Shown: positions 45,960-59,800 of the stretch, piece after piece | Numbering within the stretch: position 1 is the first letter of the stretch | Layout: each line of letters opens with the position of its first letter | NCBI GenBank assembly: GCA_023205875.1 | Contig: CP060772.1 | Location: forward strand, 186,001-250,000 | Direction: 5' to 3' | DNA from: Chloropicon primus | Taxonomy: Eukaryota > Chlorophyta > Chloropicophyceae > Chloropicales > Chloropicaceae | Length of the DNA stretch: 64,000 nt | Position numbers and translations under genes: made by a program | Notes under the pieces: model-generated | What the model saw: only the letters and a program-made list of their open reading frames with translations | What the model was told of the DNA's origin: nothing | Databases searched by the model: none

Positions 45960-47814
45960 CAGGAGAGCCACAGGGGGAGAGAAGGAACCAAACAACCCTT
46001 CTTCATTGCATTATTCTTATTCTTATGCATACATCATCACATCATCATCATCATTGTATCCCTCCAGCTCCAGACTCTCCTCCTTTCTCATCTCCATATT
46101 ACATCGGACTGGGAAGCGACGAGAGTCGAGTCGAGTGGTCTCCATCCTCTCGCCCGGCCGGCCGCTGGCAAAAATGTGTGCATGTCTATCCCCCTTCTTG
46201 TAAAACAACCAACACTTCTCCTTCTCCTTCTCCTTCTTCCCCTTCCTCCTCTTTGAATGGGATCGGCGAGGAGAACGCGAACCACGTAGACGCTTGGCAG
46301 TAGGACGTGAGGTCGAAGGGCCGTCGGAGGTCATGGTGTCGAAGTAGAGTTAATGTGGAAGTGCCCAGCCCCCCTCCTCTGTGGCTGTGGCTGTGGCTGT
46401 GGCTGTGGCTGTGGTTGTGGCTGTGGTCGTGGAAATTTTGAAAGTGTCATCGGAGACCACGACCCTCACCCTCAGTTGTGAGAGTCCGTCGTCGCACCAG
46501 GCCGGTCGCTTGCCCGAGCGACCGGCCTGAGCGACCGGCCTGCCCGAGCGACCAGCACTTCCCTTGGCGACGCCGTGTGCCCATCACCATGGTGTGCCCA
46601 GCCATGAAGAAGCTGCGCTTGATTAGTCGAGACTGAGAGGTTCTCGTTTTTGTTTAGCGCCCCCATAGTCGAGGCCACAGCTCGAAGACTCAAAGAGCGT
46701 GCGAGCTCGACAGTCCTGGCATCGGCGGGGTGATTGGTTGTGGACGATGAAAGGAGCAGCCTTGCGTGCCTGTTTCAAGACTCTTGATTCTGAAACAGCC
46801 AACCAACCAAGCCTCGCCACCGCCGGGGTGAGCACTCGGGACAGCTCCTTCCTCTTCGGAGTGGCCGCTCCATTCAAGGCGTTTCGATTCGCTGGGGCCG
46901 GGCCGCATAGAATACAATCGAAGGTACCTGATGGGAGTAATCAACTTTTGCGTGATGGTATCGTGTAATCAAATGATGAGAAGCAAACGTAGACGCAGCG
47001 CAGGCCGTGGTGAAGCCCTGGTGGAATCTGATGTAATATGTGAACGCCATGAAATTAGAATTGAAGTTTGGAAACATTGGGTACACTGATACAACGCTTC
47101 GCATGTAATTAAGACAATAGGTTTACATGGTGTACACGCATTGTGGACATTTCTTCGGCCCGAGGGCCGCGTCGATTTGGATCAGCGAGATGAAATTTTT
47201 GCATTTTTGCTGCATGATCATCATGATCATGACCCGATCATGGTGATCAGTAACTGATGGGAACGTGTCGACCTTGTTGGGCATCCCCAGAGAGAAGGCT
47301 AGACTTCTGATCACCCCATTGTCCGTTCTGATTATCCAGATTGTGCCAAGTTGAGGCCTTTGCACTCGTCAAAGCAAGCCCACTCTTAAGATTATTGAAC
47401 TGGATTGCTGGTGCCAGCACAATCTTGCTTGCCTGAATCGATATGCTAGAGGCTGCAGTTGTCGTGGGGGCCATGGTAGCACCAGTTGCAGCGGTGAACA
47501 CTTTTGGGCTGTTCGTGTACTTCGATTGCTTCAAGATCTTTCACGTTGAACCTGCTGTGGTGCCCGTAGCAGATATGACCGCGGCGCCAACGGGAGCGGC
47601 GTTCTGAAGCCCAACGACGTGTGTGTACGATAAAAGTATAAAAGTGTTTTGTATGAAGTCCGAGCGAATGCTTAATGAAAAGAGTTTTTGTAATTACAAT
47701 ATATAATGTTTGTTTGTTTGGTTTTGTTTTCAAGTTCCAAAGAATGATATGTTGAAGGGGCCTTTGCTCTGTGTTTGCGAACATCAATCGTCGTCGTCTG
47801 CTCCACGCGTCTCT
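45960..47814. other. Convergent intergenic region, partly AT-rich, with hairpin and hexamer repeat
   Basis: It holds a CTGTGG hexamer array (about 46379-46430), a perfect 13-bp hairpin with 6-nt loop (46498-46529, arms CAGGCCGGTCGCT) followed by an extra half arm, and an AT-rich segment from about 46930 to 47760. No open frame here shows a recognisable protein. It lies beyond the 3' ends of both flanking genes. Confidence 0.7.
46498..46529. repeat. Perfect GC-rich hairpin
   Basis: Arms 46498-46510 and 46517-46529 pair over 13 bp with a TGCCCG loop; GAGCGACCGGCCTG recurs just after. A structured RNA or 3'-end signal is possible, but no ncRNA family is recognised. Confidence 0.7.
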
Positions 47815-50800
47815 TTAGTAGGACAGAGACAACAGCATGCAAACACCTCTCATTGTCCAGTGGTGCTCTGGCTTATCAGTGGGCATGTTCAAGAACATCA
47901 AAAAGTTGGTCGAGTGACCCGTCGTCGCGAGGACACCTCTCCTGTCCGCCGTTCTATACACAGGGCAGGCGTAACAAGGCCTCTCCTTGAGGTCTTTCGT
48001 CTGCACAGGTTTGAACCAAATCACGGGCGAGGGCTCGAACAATACTCTTGGTCTGGACTCGCTCAGCGTCCTGCTCGCGATGTCCCATCCACAGCCCTCA
48101 AGGTACATTCCATAGACATACACTCCGTTCGTTGGCGACTCTCCGTTCTTGTAGATCTCTGGATCCATGTCGAGCATCTCGAAATCGAACGCGATGGTGT
48201 CAATCGCCAGCTTGTTCTTTCTGGCGTAGTTCTGCAAGACAGCCGTGCAGAAACTTGGGGTAAAGAAGAAGCCAGGGAGCCAGAAAGCGCTTGGCGGGGC
48301 TCCCGCTTCGTACCAAGACTGAAGCATGTTCAGCCTACCGAAGAAGTCTTCCACGTACGCCGCGGCTGGCTTCATGCTGGGATACGACTTGCTCATCCAC
48401 ATGGGGGGGACCTTGCCAATCGACAAGCTGTTGTACACCTTCTCGAGGTCGGAAGACATCACAATCGTACCATCGATAGCCTTGATCACGTTGACCAAAG
48501 AATTCCTGACGATTGTCGTGAGCCTGTTGTACCTCAGCATTTCCTGGGTCAAGACCTGGTTCAGAGACTGTTCGTAAAGCACAGGGAATGCTTTTTGAAC
48601 CTTCTCGATGTCAAAGTTAGGCGGCAACCGCTCGAGAATGTCGCTGCACATGGCTCGGACAACCTGCTCTTGGCCCCCGGAGTCTCCTCCGCCACCAGCC
48701 TCACCCATCGTCGTGATCAGGGTGGCGATCATCTGGTTCGTGTCATTCAAATCCTTCGTGATGTCTGCGTTGTCGTGGAGCCCGAAGACCTCAGGTCTGG
48801 GGATCGTGGGCAGGGCGTCTACATACTCTACATAGGCCTGCAAGGTGTTGTTCTTGGGAATTCTGTACACGCCGCTGGAACTCAAATTGAACTCCTCTCC
48901 AGTGATCTTCTCGTCGTAGATCAAGTCCAGAAGCGTGGAAAGGAGCCTCCTGTCCTTGTCATCCGTGACCCTGCCACCGTAGTTGCACTCACCGATCGTG
49001 TACTTGAGGGCAGCAAATGGCAGCTCATCTCCCGACTTTCCTACATACATGTGAAGCTGGCGGACACTGATCCTCAGGTCAGAGTCATTGAAACTGTAAG
49101 GAATGTTCCAGCCGATGGGTCCGAACTTCTTCCTCTCCTGGACAAAGGCGTGGATGAAGCACAGGCCAAAGAGAAGCCTCTTGAAGTCCCTGCTCTTGGG
49201 GCAAGATTCGAAGAACTCTTCATCGGAGATGGGATCGAGCCCCAGGCTCCTCTTGAGGTTCGCGCGGACGCCACTTGGGGGCTCGTTCGTCATCTTCACC
49301 CCGTTCTGCAAAATGCTCAGGGGGAAGGCCTTGCTCGGCATGCTGGTCACCCACAGCCTGAAGTCCGGCTCGCATGTCTCTGGCTTGATGCCCTCATAAA
49401 TCTTCTCCAGCGTGGGCATCCAGGAAGCGGCAAGGTGGCAGTTCTGCAACAAGACCCAACCGCCGGACTCAATTCCTTGCTCAATCAGCTTGGCAGCCTT
49501 GGGCCCCTGCCCTTGTCCCATGGAAATGACGCTCAGCTTGGAGGCCATGTCCCGGTCCTCGGCGTACTTGAGAAGAGCCGCAGTTGGATCCGATCCAATA
49601 CTGAGGACGAAAATCAGTGGACAAATGCACGAACTCTCGTTGTAACTCAGTTCCAAGTCAAACGTGGGGGGTTCCGTGAACTTTCTACCCATCGAGCTCT
49701 CCACGAAGGAAGAGACGGCGGGGACGAATTTGTCCGGCCTCATCGACCGGATCAGAAGAAGCTTCTGCGCAGGCGTAGGCTCATTCGGGTCCCCCTTGCA
49801 GTAAGGTGGAGGCAGATTCATGAGGAACGGATCCGCGGTCTCAAAGAGCTCCTGCCAGTCCGTTGAGTTCCTCTCGACGTGCTCTGGCAGCGTCGCAAAC
49901 GGCTTGGGGCATGCACCAGACAGTTTGCAAACGCTCTCCCACACTCTGTCCTCGATCAGGTCGCTAACAGGATTCTTGCTCGCGTCGTACTTGCTCTCGG
50001 CTCCGATTCCACCGGTGAGCAAGAACTGCTGCTCCGCTGCGGTGAACTCTCCCTTGGTTTCCAAAATTTTCAAGGAAAGCACAAAGGCGAACAAGAGCTT
50101 GTCCTTGACAAACAGAGAGCGGCAAATGTTGCAGTACAGCGAGTACGTGAAGTAGCTGTTGATGTCATCGAGGCGGGTCTCTAGACTGGACTCCTCTGAA
50201 GCATCCTTGTCCGACTTCTTACTGCTGTGAATGGCGCGAACGAACAAAGCAATGAACCAACTCAACGAGTACTGGTACATAGGGTCGATGTTCGCAAAGT
50301 CTGCCACACAGAAGTAGAGCATGGCGTTGTACTCGCCACAGGACTTGTATCCGGTACGCGTCTCCTCGATCATCTTTTGCGTCTCTTCGCCGATGGCCTG
50401 CTTCTCCTCGATCTCTCTGGACACGACCTTGGCCTCGGAAAGGATTTGGATGGCAGTAGTGTCCTCCAGAATGTTGCCTTCACTCGAGGACAAGACGTGA
50501 AGAATCTTGTTCTCAATCTCAGTCAGCTTCCTCTTGTTCTCTGCAGACTCGATGACGAGCTGCTGGTGCTGCTCTTCAAGATCGGGCCTCTCCTCAGCCA
50601 CAACGACACCAAGGAGCTGATCTGCCAAACCATGAGGCGTAATCATGAAGTTAAGCAGAGTAACTTTCACTGAAACCTCTGGAAGGTAGTGAGGGTTACG
50701 GAGTGCCGTCGTGATGTAGAACCTGAAATCGTTCGAGAACTCGATCACGCTTTCTCCGAGCTTGATGCAGATGACGCCTCCTTGCTTGAAGGTCTGGTTC

Positions 50801-53800
50801 AGGAGCAAGGGCTCAAGCGAAGGCTCGATTTCTTCGCCGACGTTCTCCAGGACAACTGGGAGACCAAATTGGACGGCATTCTCCAGGGTTCTCATGTAGT
50901 CAGAGTCCGTGAACTTAATCACCTGGACGTTGTTCGACTGCTCCATCTTCTTCACCCACTTGTTGGCTTGGTTCTGGGGATCAATGAACAGGGGCCATCT
51001 CCTCGCATTCGCGACGACAATGGCGTTGTCGATACTCAGCTGGTCGTTTGGCAGGCCAGCGATACTCCACTCACGAATTTTCACGGGATCGCCGAGGCAC
51101 TGTTGCATGGTGAAGACGTCACTGCATGGAATGCCTCGCTTCTTGCACTCGGCCGTCCATTTCTTGGTCAAGCCTTCCCTGAACGGCATGGTGAACACGC
51201 CGAGGTAAGAGATGAATCCCGCGGCGATGAGAACATCTCCAAGAACGTTCTGCTGCTGCTCGGCAAGGTCTTGGGCAGCTTCGCTCCATCTCTGACGCTC
51301 TCCTCCGAGACCGCCAATGAGCTTCTCTGCCCTTTCCAACTTCTGAGCACAGAGCTCGACTTCATTCTCGAGTCTCTGCTTCTCTGTGATAGACTCCTCG
51401 AGCTGGTTCTCGAGGAGGGCGAGCTTGTCCTGGAGCTCCTGGAGCTCGGCTTGCTTGACTTTCAGGCCCACCATGACTTCATTGTACTCTGCCTCTGCCT
51501 CAGCAAGGGCTTTCTTCTTAGGCGCAACAATCTTTGCAACCCTGTCATAGGAGTCGATGGCGAACACCCACTTGCAGAGACCTTCCGCGGCGGAGGCACC
51601 CTTTGCCGCGTTTGCGGGAGTGAAGTCAGGGTTGCTCGTGTACTGGGATCGAACCTTATCAATGACCTTGACTGGGACATTGTCCTTGTCATAAGTCTTC
51701 AGGCGATCAATGAACCCCTTGTCACTCAGCAGACCCTTGCTCGGCTCCCAGTAGTCCTCAATCTTCTTGCCGCTTCCAGCTGGATCAGCGATTCTCGCGG
51801 GCTTCACGTCCAAGCACACGCAGACAGCTTCCAAAACGAGCTTCACGGCAGCAGGAGGGTTCTTGAAGTTCTTGACCAGGTTGATATCAGCGGCCTTGAT
51901 CGTGTCGAGGGCTGCCATAGCGGCCTCAAGCGCCGGAATGGCCTCGGCGAGGGCCTCCTCGCACTCCATCTTGATGGCGTTGGCTTGGTCTCCCTTCGTC
52001 TGCGCCTCCGCCACCTCCCTGTCAACCACTGCTGCTTTGGGCTCCACAACCTCGGCCTTCTCCACCTTGATCCTCTCCATCAGCTCCTCCGTTTCCTTCA
52101 CCGTCTTCTCAAGGTTTGGCTTGAGCGCAGTTAGCTCGTCCTGCATGGCCCCCACTTGTGTTGCCGTGAAGTTCAACTTATCCAGACCGACAACATAACG
52201 TTTTCTTGAGGTTTCGAGCTCGTTGTTCTTCTTCTTCAGAATTGTTGCCAAGGTGCTGAGCAGCTCCAAGTAACTTGTTGGGGTGACATAGGAAATGCGC
52301 CCGGTCTTCTCCTTGAACTCGTAGCTCGTGTTCCTCGTGTCCGCATGGAACATCTTGCAAATTTTGATCAGCTCGAGCCTTTGCTGCTTCGCCACCTCCT
52401 CGCTCGCGGCGACAGATTTCAAGAGCTCGTCAATAGCGTTCAACTTCGTCCTTGCGACTGCCTCCAAGGCATCAGCGGGCCACTGCTGGAACCAGTCAAT
52501 CGTGCAGCAGTTGACAAGACTTGGGAACTGCCTCAGTCTCTCACGGAAAGCATCTCCAACAGGACTCATGCAGAGGACCACATGCAAGTTCTGCTTGGTC
52601 ATCTTCACGAAGAAGTCCCACAGCTCTTGTGGCGACTCCCCGTTGGCCGCTGGATCTTTCAGCTTCTTTGCCAAGAGCCTCGCTTGCTCCATCACAGCAG
52701 GCTTCTCGTCTTGGGGGAAAAGATTTGGAACTTCTCCAGTGTTCAGCAGGTTGTTGATGTCCTCCACGAAGACTTCGTCGTTGATTTGGGTGTCACTAAA
52801 CAGGAACATCATCTCCACGCCGTCGCCTCCGGCTCTGCGGATGAGCTTTCTGAGATCCTCCTTCCACTCCTCCAGGCCGTACGATTTGGAGACAGCAATC
52901 TGGAAAGTCTCGATGGCGCAAATGTACGCTGCCAATCGACTGAGGGACTGGCGACCGGAACCACCCACGCCGACGTTCAGCATGTGAGCTCCAGGCTGCT
53001 TCAAGACACGGCAAATTCGACTCGTGTGCTCGATCGCGTACAGGAACATGGCGAGGTTCATCTGAGACTTGGACAAGGCGTTGTACTCCTTGAGGTACAT
53101 CTCCATCCTCTCGATGATGGCCAAGGAATCTTGGTTCTCGACGTAAGTCAACTTGCCCTCAGTCTTCAGATCCGCCCTGTCAAAATCATCAGAAGTCATG
53201 TAATCGCCAAAGAAGCAGTTCCTCAGAGACTCCTGATCGACTTTCCCGTCATTCGCAATGTGCTCGAACAGCTCGTCCAGGTTCACGGAGAAGTCCTTTG
53301 CGACGACTTCCCTGAGGAAGCCGATGAACCAGTCCCTGTCATTGTCGTCGACAAGTCTGTCGTAGAACACTCGAAGAATTTCGTGACCCCAAAGCCTGAT
53401 GAAACTCGACTTGATGTCGTCGCTCTCTTCGATGGACGACTTCTTGTTCTTCCCCTTCGGCGCGATAAGCATGACCCCACGGACAACCCGGGCAAAATCT
53501 CTCAGGTTGAACACGTAGTGCGACTTGGAAGGTGTCGGCAAGAGCTTCGCCATGACTTCGTTGTAGACAGCATTTGTCGCTTGAACCACCTTTGGAATCT
53601 CCACCTTGATCGTGGACGAGACGTTCTCGAAACCGAGAGTTAAGATGGAGTTGAAAACTGTCATCAGCGTAGCAGCAGTGAATTCCAAGATGCCGGTGAC
53701 AGCAAAGTGCCTCAGGAACCTCCCGGTGACAGGGTTTCTTCCACCGCCTGGAGGCCCCATGGCCGAGCAGAGAATCACGTCAATCATGTTCCTGAAGGTC

Positions 53801-56800
53801 CATTCTCCCGCAAGCCCTTCGTACCAGCCGCCATGGTCAGCAAACTGTCTGACAAGCTCGATTGGGGGCTGGGCACCGTAGGTCTCAAGCTGCGGCATGT
53901 TGAGATCATCGATGAAGATCACGCAATGCTTTCCGGGCGGGGGGCCGTAAATACCCTTCCTCCTCTTGTCAAGCTTGATATCAATCATGGTCTGCGTGAT
54001 GTTGGCAGAGGTACGGGCAGAAAAGTTGACATTCACTGCCGGGGCCCACTCAGCGGCATCAAGAACCCTCAACGCTTTTTGCAAGTAGACACTCTTTCCC
54101 GTTCCTGTTGGTCCCACCAGCAAAAGAGGCATACTCATCGCGCAGCCTTTGCCCTCCGCCCGGACTCCTCTCTCCAGAGCGGACTGCAGGAGGTAAGTGT
54201 AACGGACGGTATCGATGGTTGGAATGATAATCTCGTTGCTCGAGACGGCATTCTTCATGAATTCATCCAGGTCGATCCTCGACTCCCACTTGGACCAGGT
54301 GTTCGTAGCCCCGTCGTACACAAAGTCGTGCAGCGAAATCAGGGAGGAGAAGCTGTCCTTGGCTTCATCACCCGCCTCAATGGTCTGGAGGGTGATGTCA
54401 TTCTTGGACAAGGTGAACTTTGGAAGCTTGGGCGAGTTCTCCTCGACACCAAAGGTGTAGTTTTCGCCGCCCCTGCTGGTGTACGTGGTCTTCTTGAGCA
54501 TGATGAGGTTCATGACCATCTCTGTGAAATGTTTCCTGCCCTCGAGGTTTCCAGCAGTTCCGCCCACACTCCAAGTCAAGGCGAACAAGAAATAGTTGTC
54601 AACAATCTGTCGCAATTCGTCAGCGAGGGCTTCGGGGGGCTCCTCTTCCACGGGTTTCTTGACAGGGCTCGCCTGCTTCTCCTTCTCCTCGGCGCCTTCT
54701 TTCGCTTCCTCTGCCTCTGCCTCTCCCTCTCCTTCGCCGCTCTCCTTCTCCTCGGCCTCTTCCTCCTCCTCCTTCACTTCCTCCTTGATCGCGTGGTCAG
54801 CGAAGGCGGCTTGGATCTGGTGAAGGGTACTGGCCAACGTCGCCATCATGCTGCAAGCGACGTTGGAGTCGGACGTTGGAGCAATCTCCTTGATCTCACG
54901 CCTGAGGAACCTCAAGGACTCGGGGAGCACAAGAGTGAATATCTGTCGAAGGTAGCTGGCAAGGCCAGGGACCCTTCCACCGGTGGACTTTGGGAGGTCT
55001 TCGCGAAGCCAGGATTCCAGGATGGGCTGCCAGCCCAGCTCGCTCGGCTCGAGGTAGACCATTCCGCACCTCGAAACAGTGGCAGGACTCGCGACAGCGA
55101 GATCATTCACCTCGAAAATCATGGTCATCACCCTGGACATCGAAATTATCTCACCGGAGTTCAAACAAAGCTTCTTGTTGTCGTCCAGGACGGTGTTCAT
55201 GTTCTCAATCCAGATCGCGTCGACAGGTCCATCGAGGACCAGCCACCTCCTGTTGGTCGAGATGCCGGCGTTGAACTCGCTCGCACAGGAACGGAAAGTG
55301 ACCGCGAGGACTCCGTCCGTCCACTCGTGTGTGATGGGGTCGAATTGACCGTAGAGCTGCCCGATCGTGATCGATTTGGGGTTGATGCAATGATAGTTAA
55401 CCTTCTCCTGGCTCTCGTCACCGGACTCCCTGATCGTGGTGAGAGCCTCCGCGAGGACTTTGTAGCTACCACTCTTGCCTCCCATCGGGAGGCCGACCAG
55501 CATGAGGCCGTGCCTCACTTGAATCATCTCGTAGAGCTCAATCGTCTTCCTGAAAAAGTAAGGCGTCTCCTCCAGGTTGAACTTCACGCACGCCTTCCTC
55601 ATGTGCTCCTCGAGCTGGTCATAATCTGGCTTTGGCAGAACGACGCCAGGGAACAAGTCATTCGTGATACCCTTGAACAGGGGCAAGTCGTGGGAAAGAA
55701 ACTTGCACAAGTTGACGTCAATGATGGATCGGAGGATCAGCACCAGCTCATCCTCTTCTGGGAAAGCTCTCTTCAAGTTCGCAGCAGCGCGAAGCACGGC
55801 AATGACAGCACGCATTCCGTAGTCATAGTGATCCTGACTACTCAGCTGCTCACTGCAAAGTTTGTAGCACTGCACGATCTTCTTGGAACACTCGCGGGCG
55901 GAGAGGTACCCGTTACTGAACAGAATGATCTCCGCAATAAGAGCGTAGTCTGGAACCATCATAGCGACAGTTCTGAAGAGGGCCTTGAGGTTATCTGGGA
56001 GCTCCGAACGGCCTGCGTAACCAGGGTTCATTGTGATGGAGCACCACGCAGAGCACTTCAGCCTCAGCTCAGTTCCCTCGAACATGAAGGTCTCCACCTT
56101 GGCACCGATGGCCCTCTGCAAGTCAAGAACTTGCTGGGCCACGACACTCAGGACCTCCAAATCAATTCTGTTGAACTCGTCGAAGCAGGCCCAGGCGCCC
56201 GCGGAGGCGAGACCCTTGAAGAACTTGCCCATGGCAATGTAATCCAAAGAGTCACTGCAGTTGAACACCACGCACTGCCTGGCCAGGGCACGGGCCAAAT
56301 CCTTGGTGGTCTCCGTCTTTCCGGTTCCGGCGGGTCCCTCTGGGGCTCCGCCCAAGGTCATGTGAATGGCCCCGATCAAAGTCCTGTAGGCTCTGTCGGT
56401 GAGAGGAGTGATGACGAGTCGGGAACTGTTTCCAAGGTACTCGTACCCGTACTCGACCTCGGCGCTCATCATTCTCAGCATGGCCGTCTTCTCCTCTGCC
56501 TCCGGCGTTCCAGCCTCGGCATCTGGCCTCGGCTCCCAGTAGGTACGGAGCTGAGCAGCCCAGTCAAAGTCTTCTGGGGAGCTCACGTTGGACTTGCTCA
56601 TGTTGTCAACGACGTCCCTAGCGTGAACGTCCATGACCACCAGAGCGCCCAAGGTCTGGCGCTCGAGCTTGGTGAGCTGTCCCCTGACCTTGCCCACAAC
56701 CTCGAGCAGGTCGCTGGTCAGTTGCTTGCCGTATTCGGTGACCTTGCCGTCCGTGATGGCCTGGGTCACGCCCTTGGTCCAGAAGATGGCAGTGACGACC

Positions 56801-59800
56801 AGGACAACCATTCCTGGCCACTGGACAATCCAGTCGATACGAGGAGTTTGGGAGTAAGCCTCGATTCCACGTCCGGCGACATCGTGGACGGATTCAAACA
56901 TGGCGGCCTCGACCTCAACGAGCCACTTCTCGACTGATCCGTTCGCCTTTGCCGGCTCCACCTTGTTCTTGAACGGCACGGTCTCCTTCTCCACACTCGT
57001 CATTCCCGTGATTTCCATCTTGTCCCCCTCGAAGACGAGCTTGTCGATTCCTTCGAAGCACTTCTTCATGTGAGGCTGCACCCTGGTGGGATCCTTGGTC
57101 TCACTCAGGATCTCAAGCATCTCGTCGTTACTCAGGAAGAAGAACCTTGGGAAGAAGAGACGCTTCTTCTCCAAGTAAGCCGCCAGACCCTTTTGGACCG
57201 AATCGAGCAACTCGTTGCACCTGATCAGTTGCTCCAGGTTCTCGGCGTCCTTGGCGATCGTGACCACGACGGGGGTCTCCTGAGTCTTTGCCATAAGCTC
57301 CCTCCAGATAATATCGACTTCCTGGAACTTGGAGCCCTCCTCTGGCATCTGCTTCACGATATCCTCGCTGCTGAAAATTGGCTCCAAGTAGAGCCAAGTC
57401 TGCTGGCACTTGAGCCAGTTGTCGATCAGATCTTGGAGCGTCTGCATCATAGTCTCGAGGTCGTTCACCTGGTCCTTGAATGGCTTGGCGAATGGGCTGG
57501 CGCTCATGGCCTGGATCTTCACGATCTGGTCGTCCAGAATGGCCTGAATGTCGTCAGTCGACGCCAGAATGAACGTTCCTGAGTCCTTGTACGCCATGCA
57601 CATGAACTCCTTTCCGTCCCACTCCTTGTTCATCTTCTGGAGCGTCTTAAGCATGGACCACTCCTTGGAGGCAACGCCACTGATGTTCTCGACGGCCTCC
57701 ATGTGGTCCAAGATACCGTACTCGATCAGCTTGCGGATGCTGAAGTTCACGTCCTGGTGGTACGGCTTGTTGATCACCGTGAAAATTTGCTCCCAGTGCC
57801 TTGGCTGAAGCGCGGGGTTGGCCAGCTCCCTCAGCAAAGGAAGGTACTCCTTGAAGCTGTCGATCTCGTCCTTCAGCCTGTACACCACCCTATCCTCCTT
57901 GTTGGCCTTTGCCATCTTGTGCGCGCTCCTCACGGCATCGTCCACGGTCGTTTCGATGTCCTCGATATCCAACGGGTTCTGGACATCAAAGCGCTCGTCC
58001 AGCCAGCTGTAAACGTTGTTCTCCCACACAAAGAGCGCGTTCCAGGTGTTCCTCCTGCTGTCAAGCTCCTTCTGAGTCAAGGACACGTTACTGAAGTCGT
58101 CCTGTGGCATCTGGAACAGCGCCTGGTAGTGCCTGAACGTTTCCGCCCTGCGGCTTCGCTCGTCAATCGCGGCGGCGACCTCCGCAAGGTCCTTCAGCAC
58201 AGTCTCTGGCTCCGACTCGGGGTCGATGTAGCTGCCTCCGTGGAGCTCTGCGAGCATGGCCAAGAGGGATTCGTTCATCTCGACGATCTCGTCGTTCAGC
58301 GTCGTGATGTTGTTCGCCTTGTTCTCCTCGATGAACTCGGCGACGTCATCAAGGGCCGTCTTGAAGGCAGAGACGTTCTCGTGCAGGTCATCCAAAGCCA
58401 CCTGGTCCTTCATTGGGATCTTCATCTCGTAGAGGTTCAGCATGTCGTACATGTCGTCGATCATGTTGCTCTCCGCCAGAATCTGCTTCCTGGTCTTCAT
58501 GGTCTGGTTGTGGATCTCGAGACACGTCACGAAACCATCGAGGACTGGAGGGCGCTGAGAAAGGTCGTTGACCCTCTTGGCAAAGCCCTCGTTCGCCTTG
58601 GTGCAGTGCTCCCTGGCCACGACGAGAAGCCTCATCTTCATGGAATCCAAGGCGTTCGAAGTGACTTGCTTCAACTCCTCACGAAGCGTACGGGAATCGA
58701 TGTAAAGCACGCCAACAACGTTGCTGATCTTCATCGACCTCTCGAGCTCGTTCCTCCACTCCCTTTGCATGGACATGTCCTGCCTGAACTCCTGGACGGT
58801 GCTCTCCTTCTTGTCGTAAGCATCGGCGTCCCACGACTGGCCGAACTCGAAGACTGGTCTGTGGTTCTCGAAGATTGTGGCGTACTCGGTCGCTTCGCCA
58901 AAAGACGCGGAGATGGCGTCGCCGCAAGACACCCGGAGCTGGGAGAACTTGGGCGTGTTCTGCACGATCTGCACGGGGTTCGGGCCCGTCAGCCTGTCCT
59001 CGAAGAAAGAGGAGAAGGAGCGCATGAAGAGAAGCCTTGGGATTCCGTTCACGCAAGAAATGATTCCTTCGATGATCACGTCGATGTTCTTCAAGACGTG
59101 AGACTCCGGTGGGTTGAAGGACATTCCCTCGCTGGCGAACCCGACGGTGCAAGAGAAGAAGCCCTTGGCCCTGCTGGGGTTCTGCAAAATTCCAAGCAAG
59201 TGCTCCACGGTACCGATCGCTGAGCCGACGATCGCTTCCACGAGCATGTTGTCCACCAGCCTGATGAAGGCTCCAAGCATCTTGGCCTCCTCCACGACCC
59301 TCTTGTAAGTCCGGGCCCTCTCGATCTTCTCCTGCTTGACAGCGACCATGGACTTGGTCTTGCTAACGTTTCCAGGAAGCAGGCTGATTCCCGTCCTGTC
59401 CCCAATCTCCTTCTCCACGCTCGCCCTGTACTGCCTCTCTTGCGTGATCACCTCCCTCGCCACCTTCTCCAGCACCCGCTGGATTCTTTCCACGAAGCCC
59501 TCGATCGCAGGAATCGCCTTTTGGATCCTGTGCTGCTGCTGCTGCTCCGCGAACTCGTCGATGTTGTAGCAGTGGTTGTGGGAGATGTTGCTCAGCGCCG
59601 TGTTGGACACGTCCGTGACGAAGCCGTACACTTCCATGAGCGTCGGACAGAATGTCGGCTTGGCCAAGAAGAGCTTCTTCTTCAGCCTCTCTCTCACTTG
59701 CCTGTACAAGGTGTGCCTCACCTTGGACCACCAGCTCTTGAACATCTTGTTCACGATGTAGTACTTGAAGAATTTCATCTGCGTCAACAGGTTGAAGATC

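Noticed and set aside
47247-47534. 95-codon minus-strand frame in the AT-rich island
   Set aside because: Thr/Ser/Ala-rich start without similarity I can recognise, a competing overlapping frame, and no promoter element upstream.
53707-56937. A 1076-codon open frame antisense to the dynein gene (also 47710-49866, 52345-53643, 57703-59223)
   Set aside because: No family motifs. The opposite strand encodes complete dynein AAA modules, and long antisense frames follow from GC-rich codon bias.
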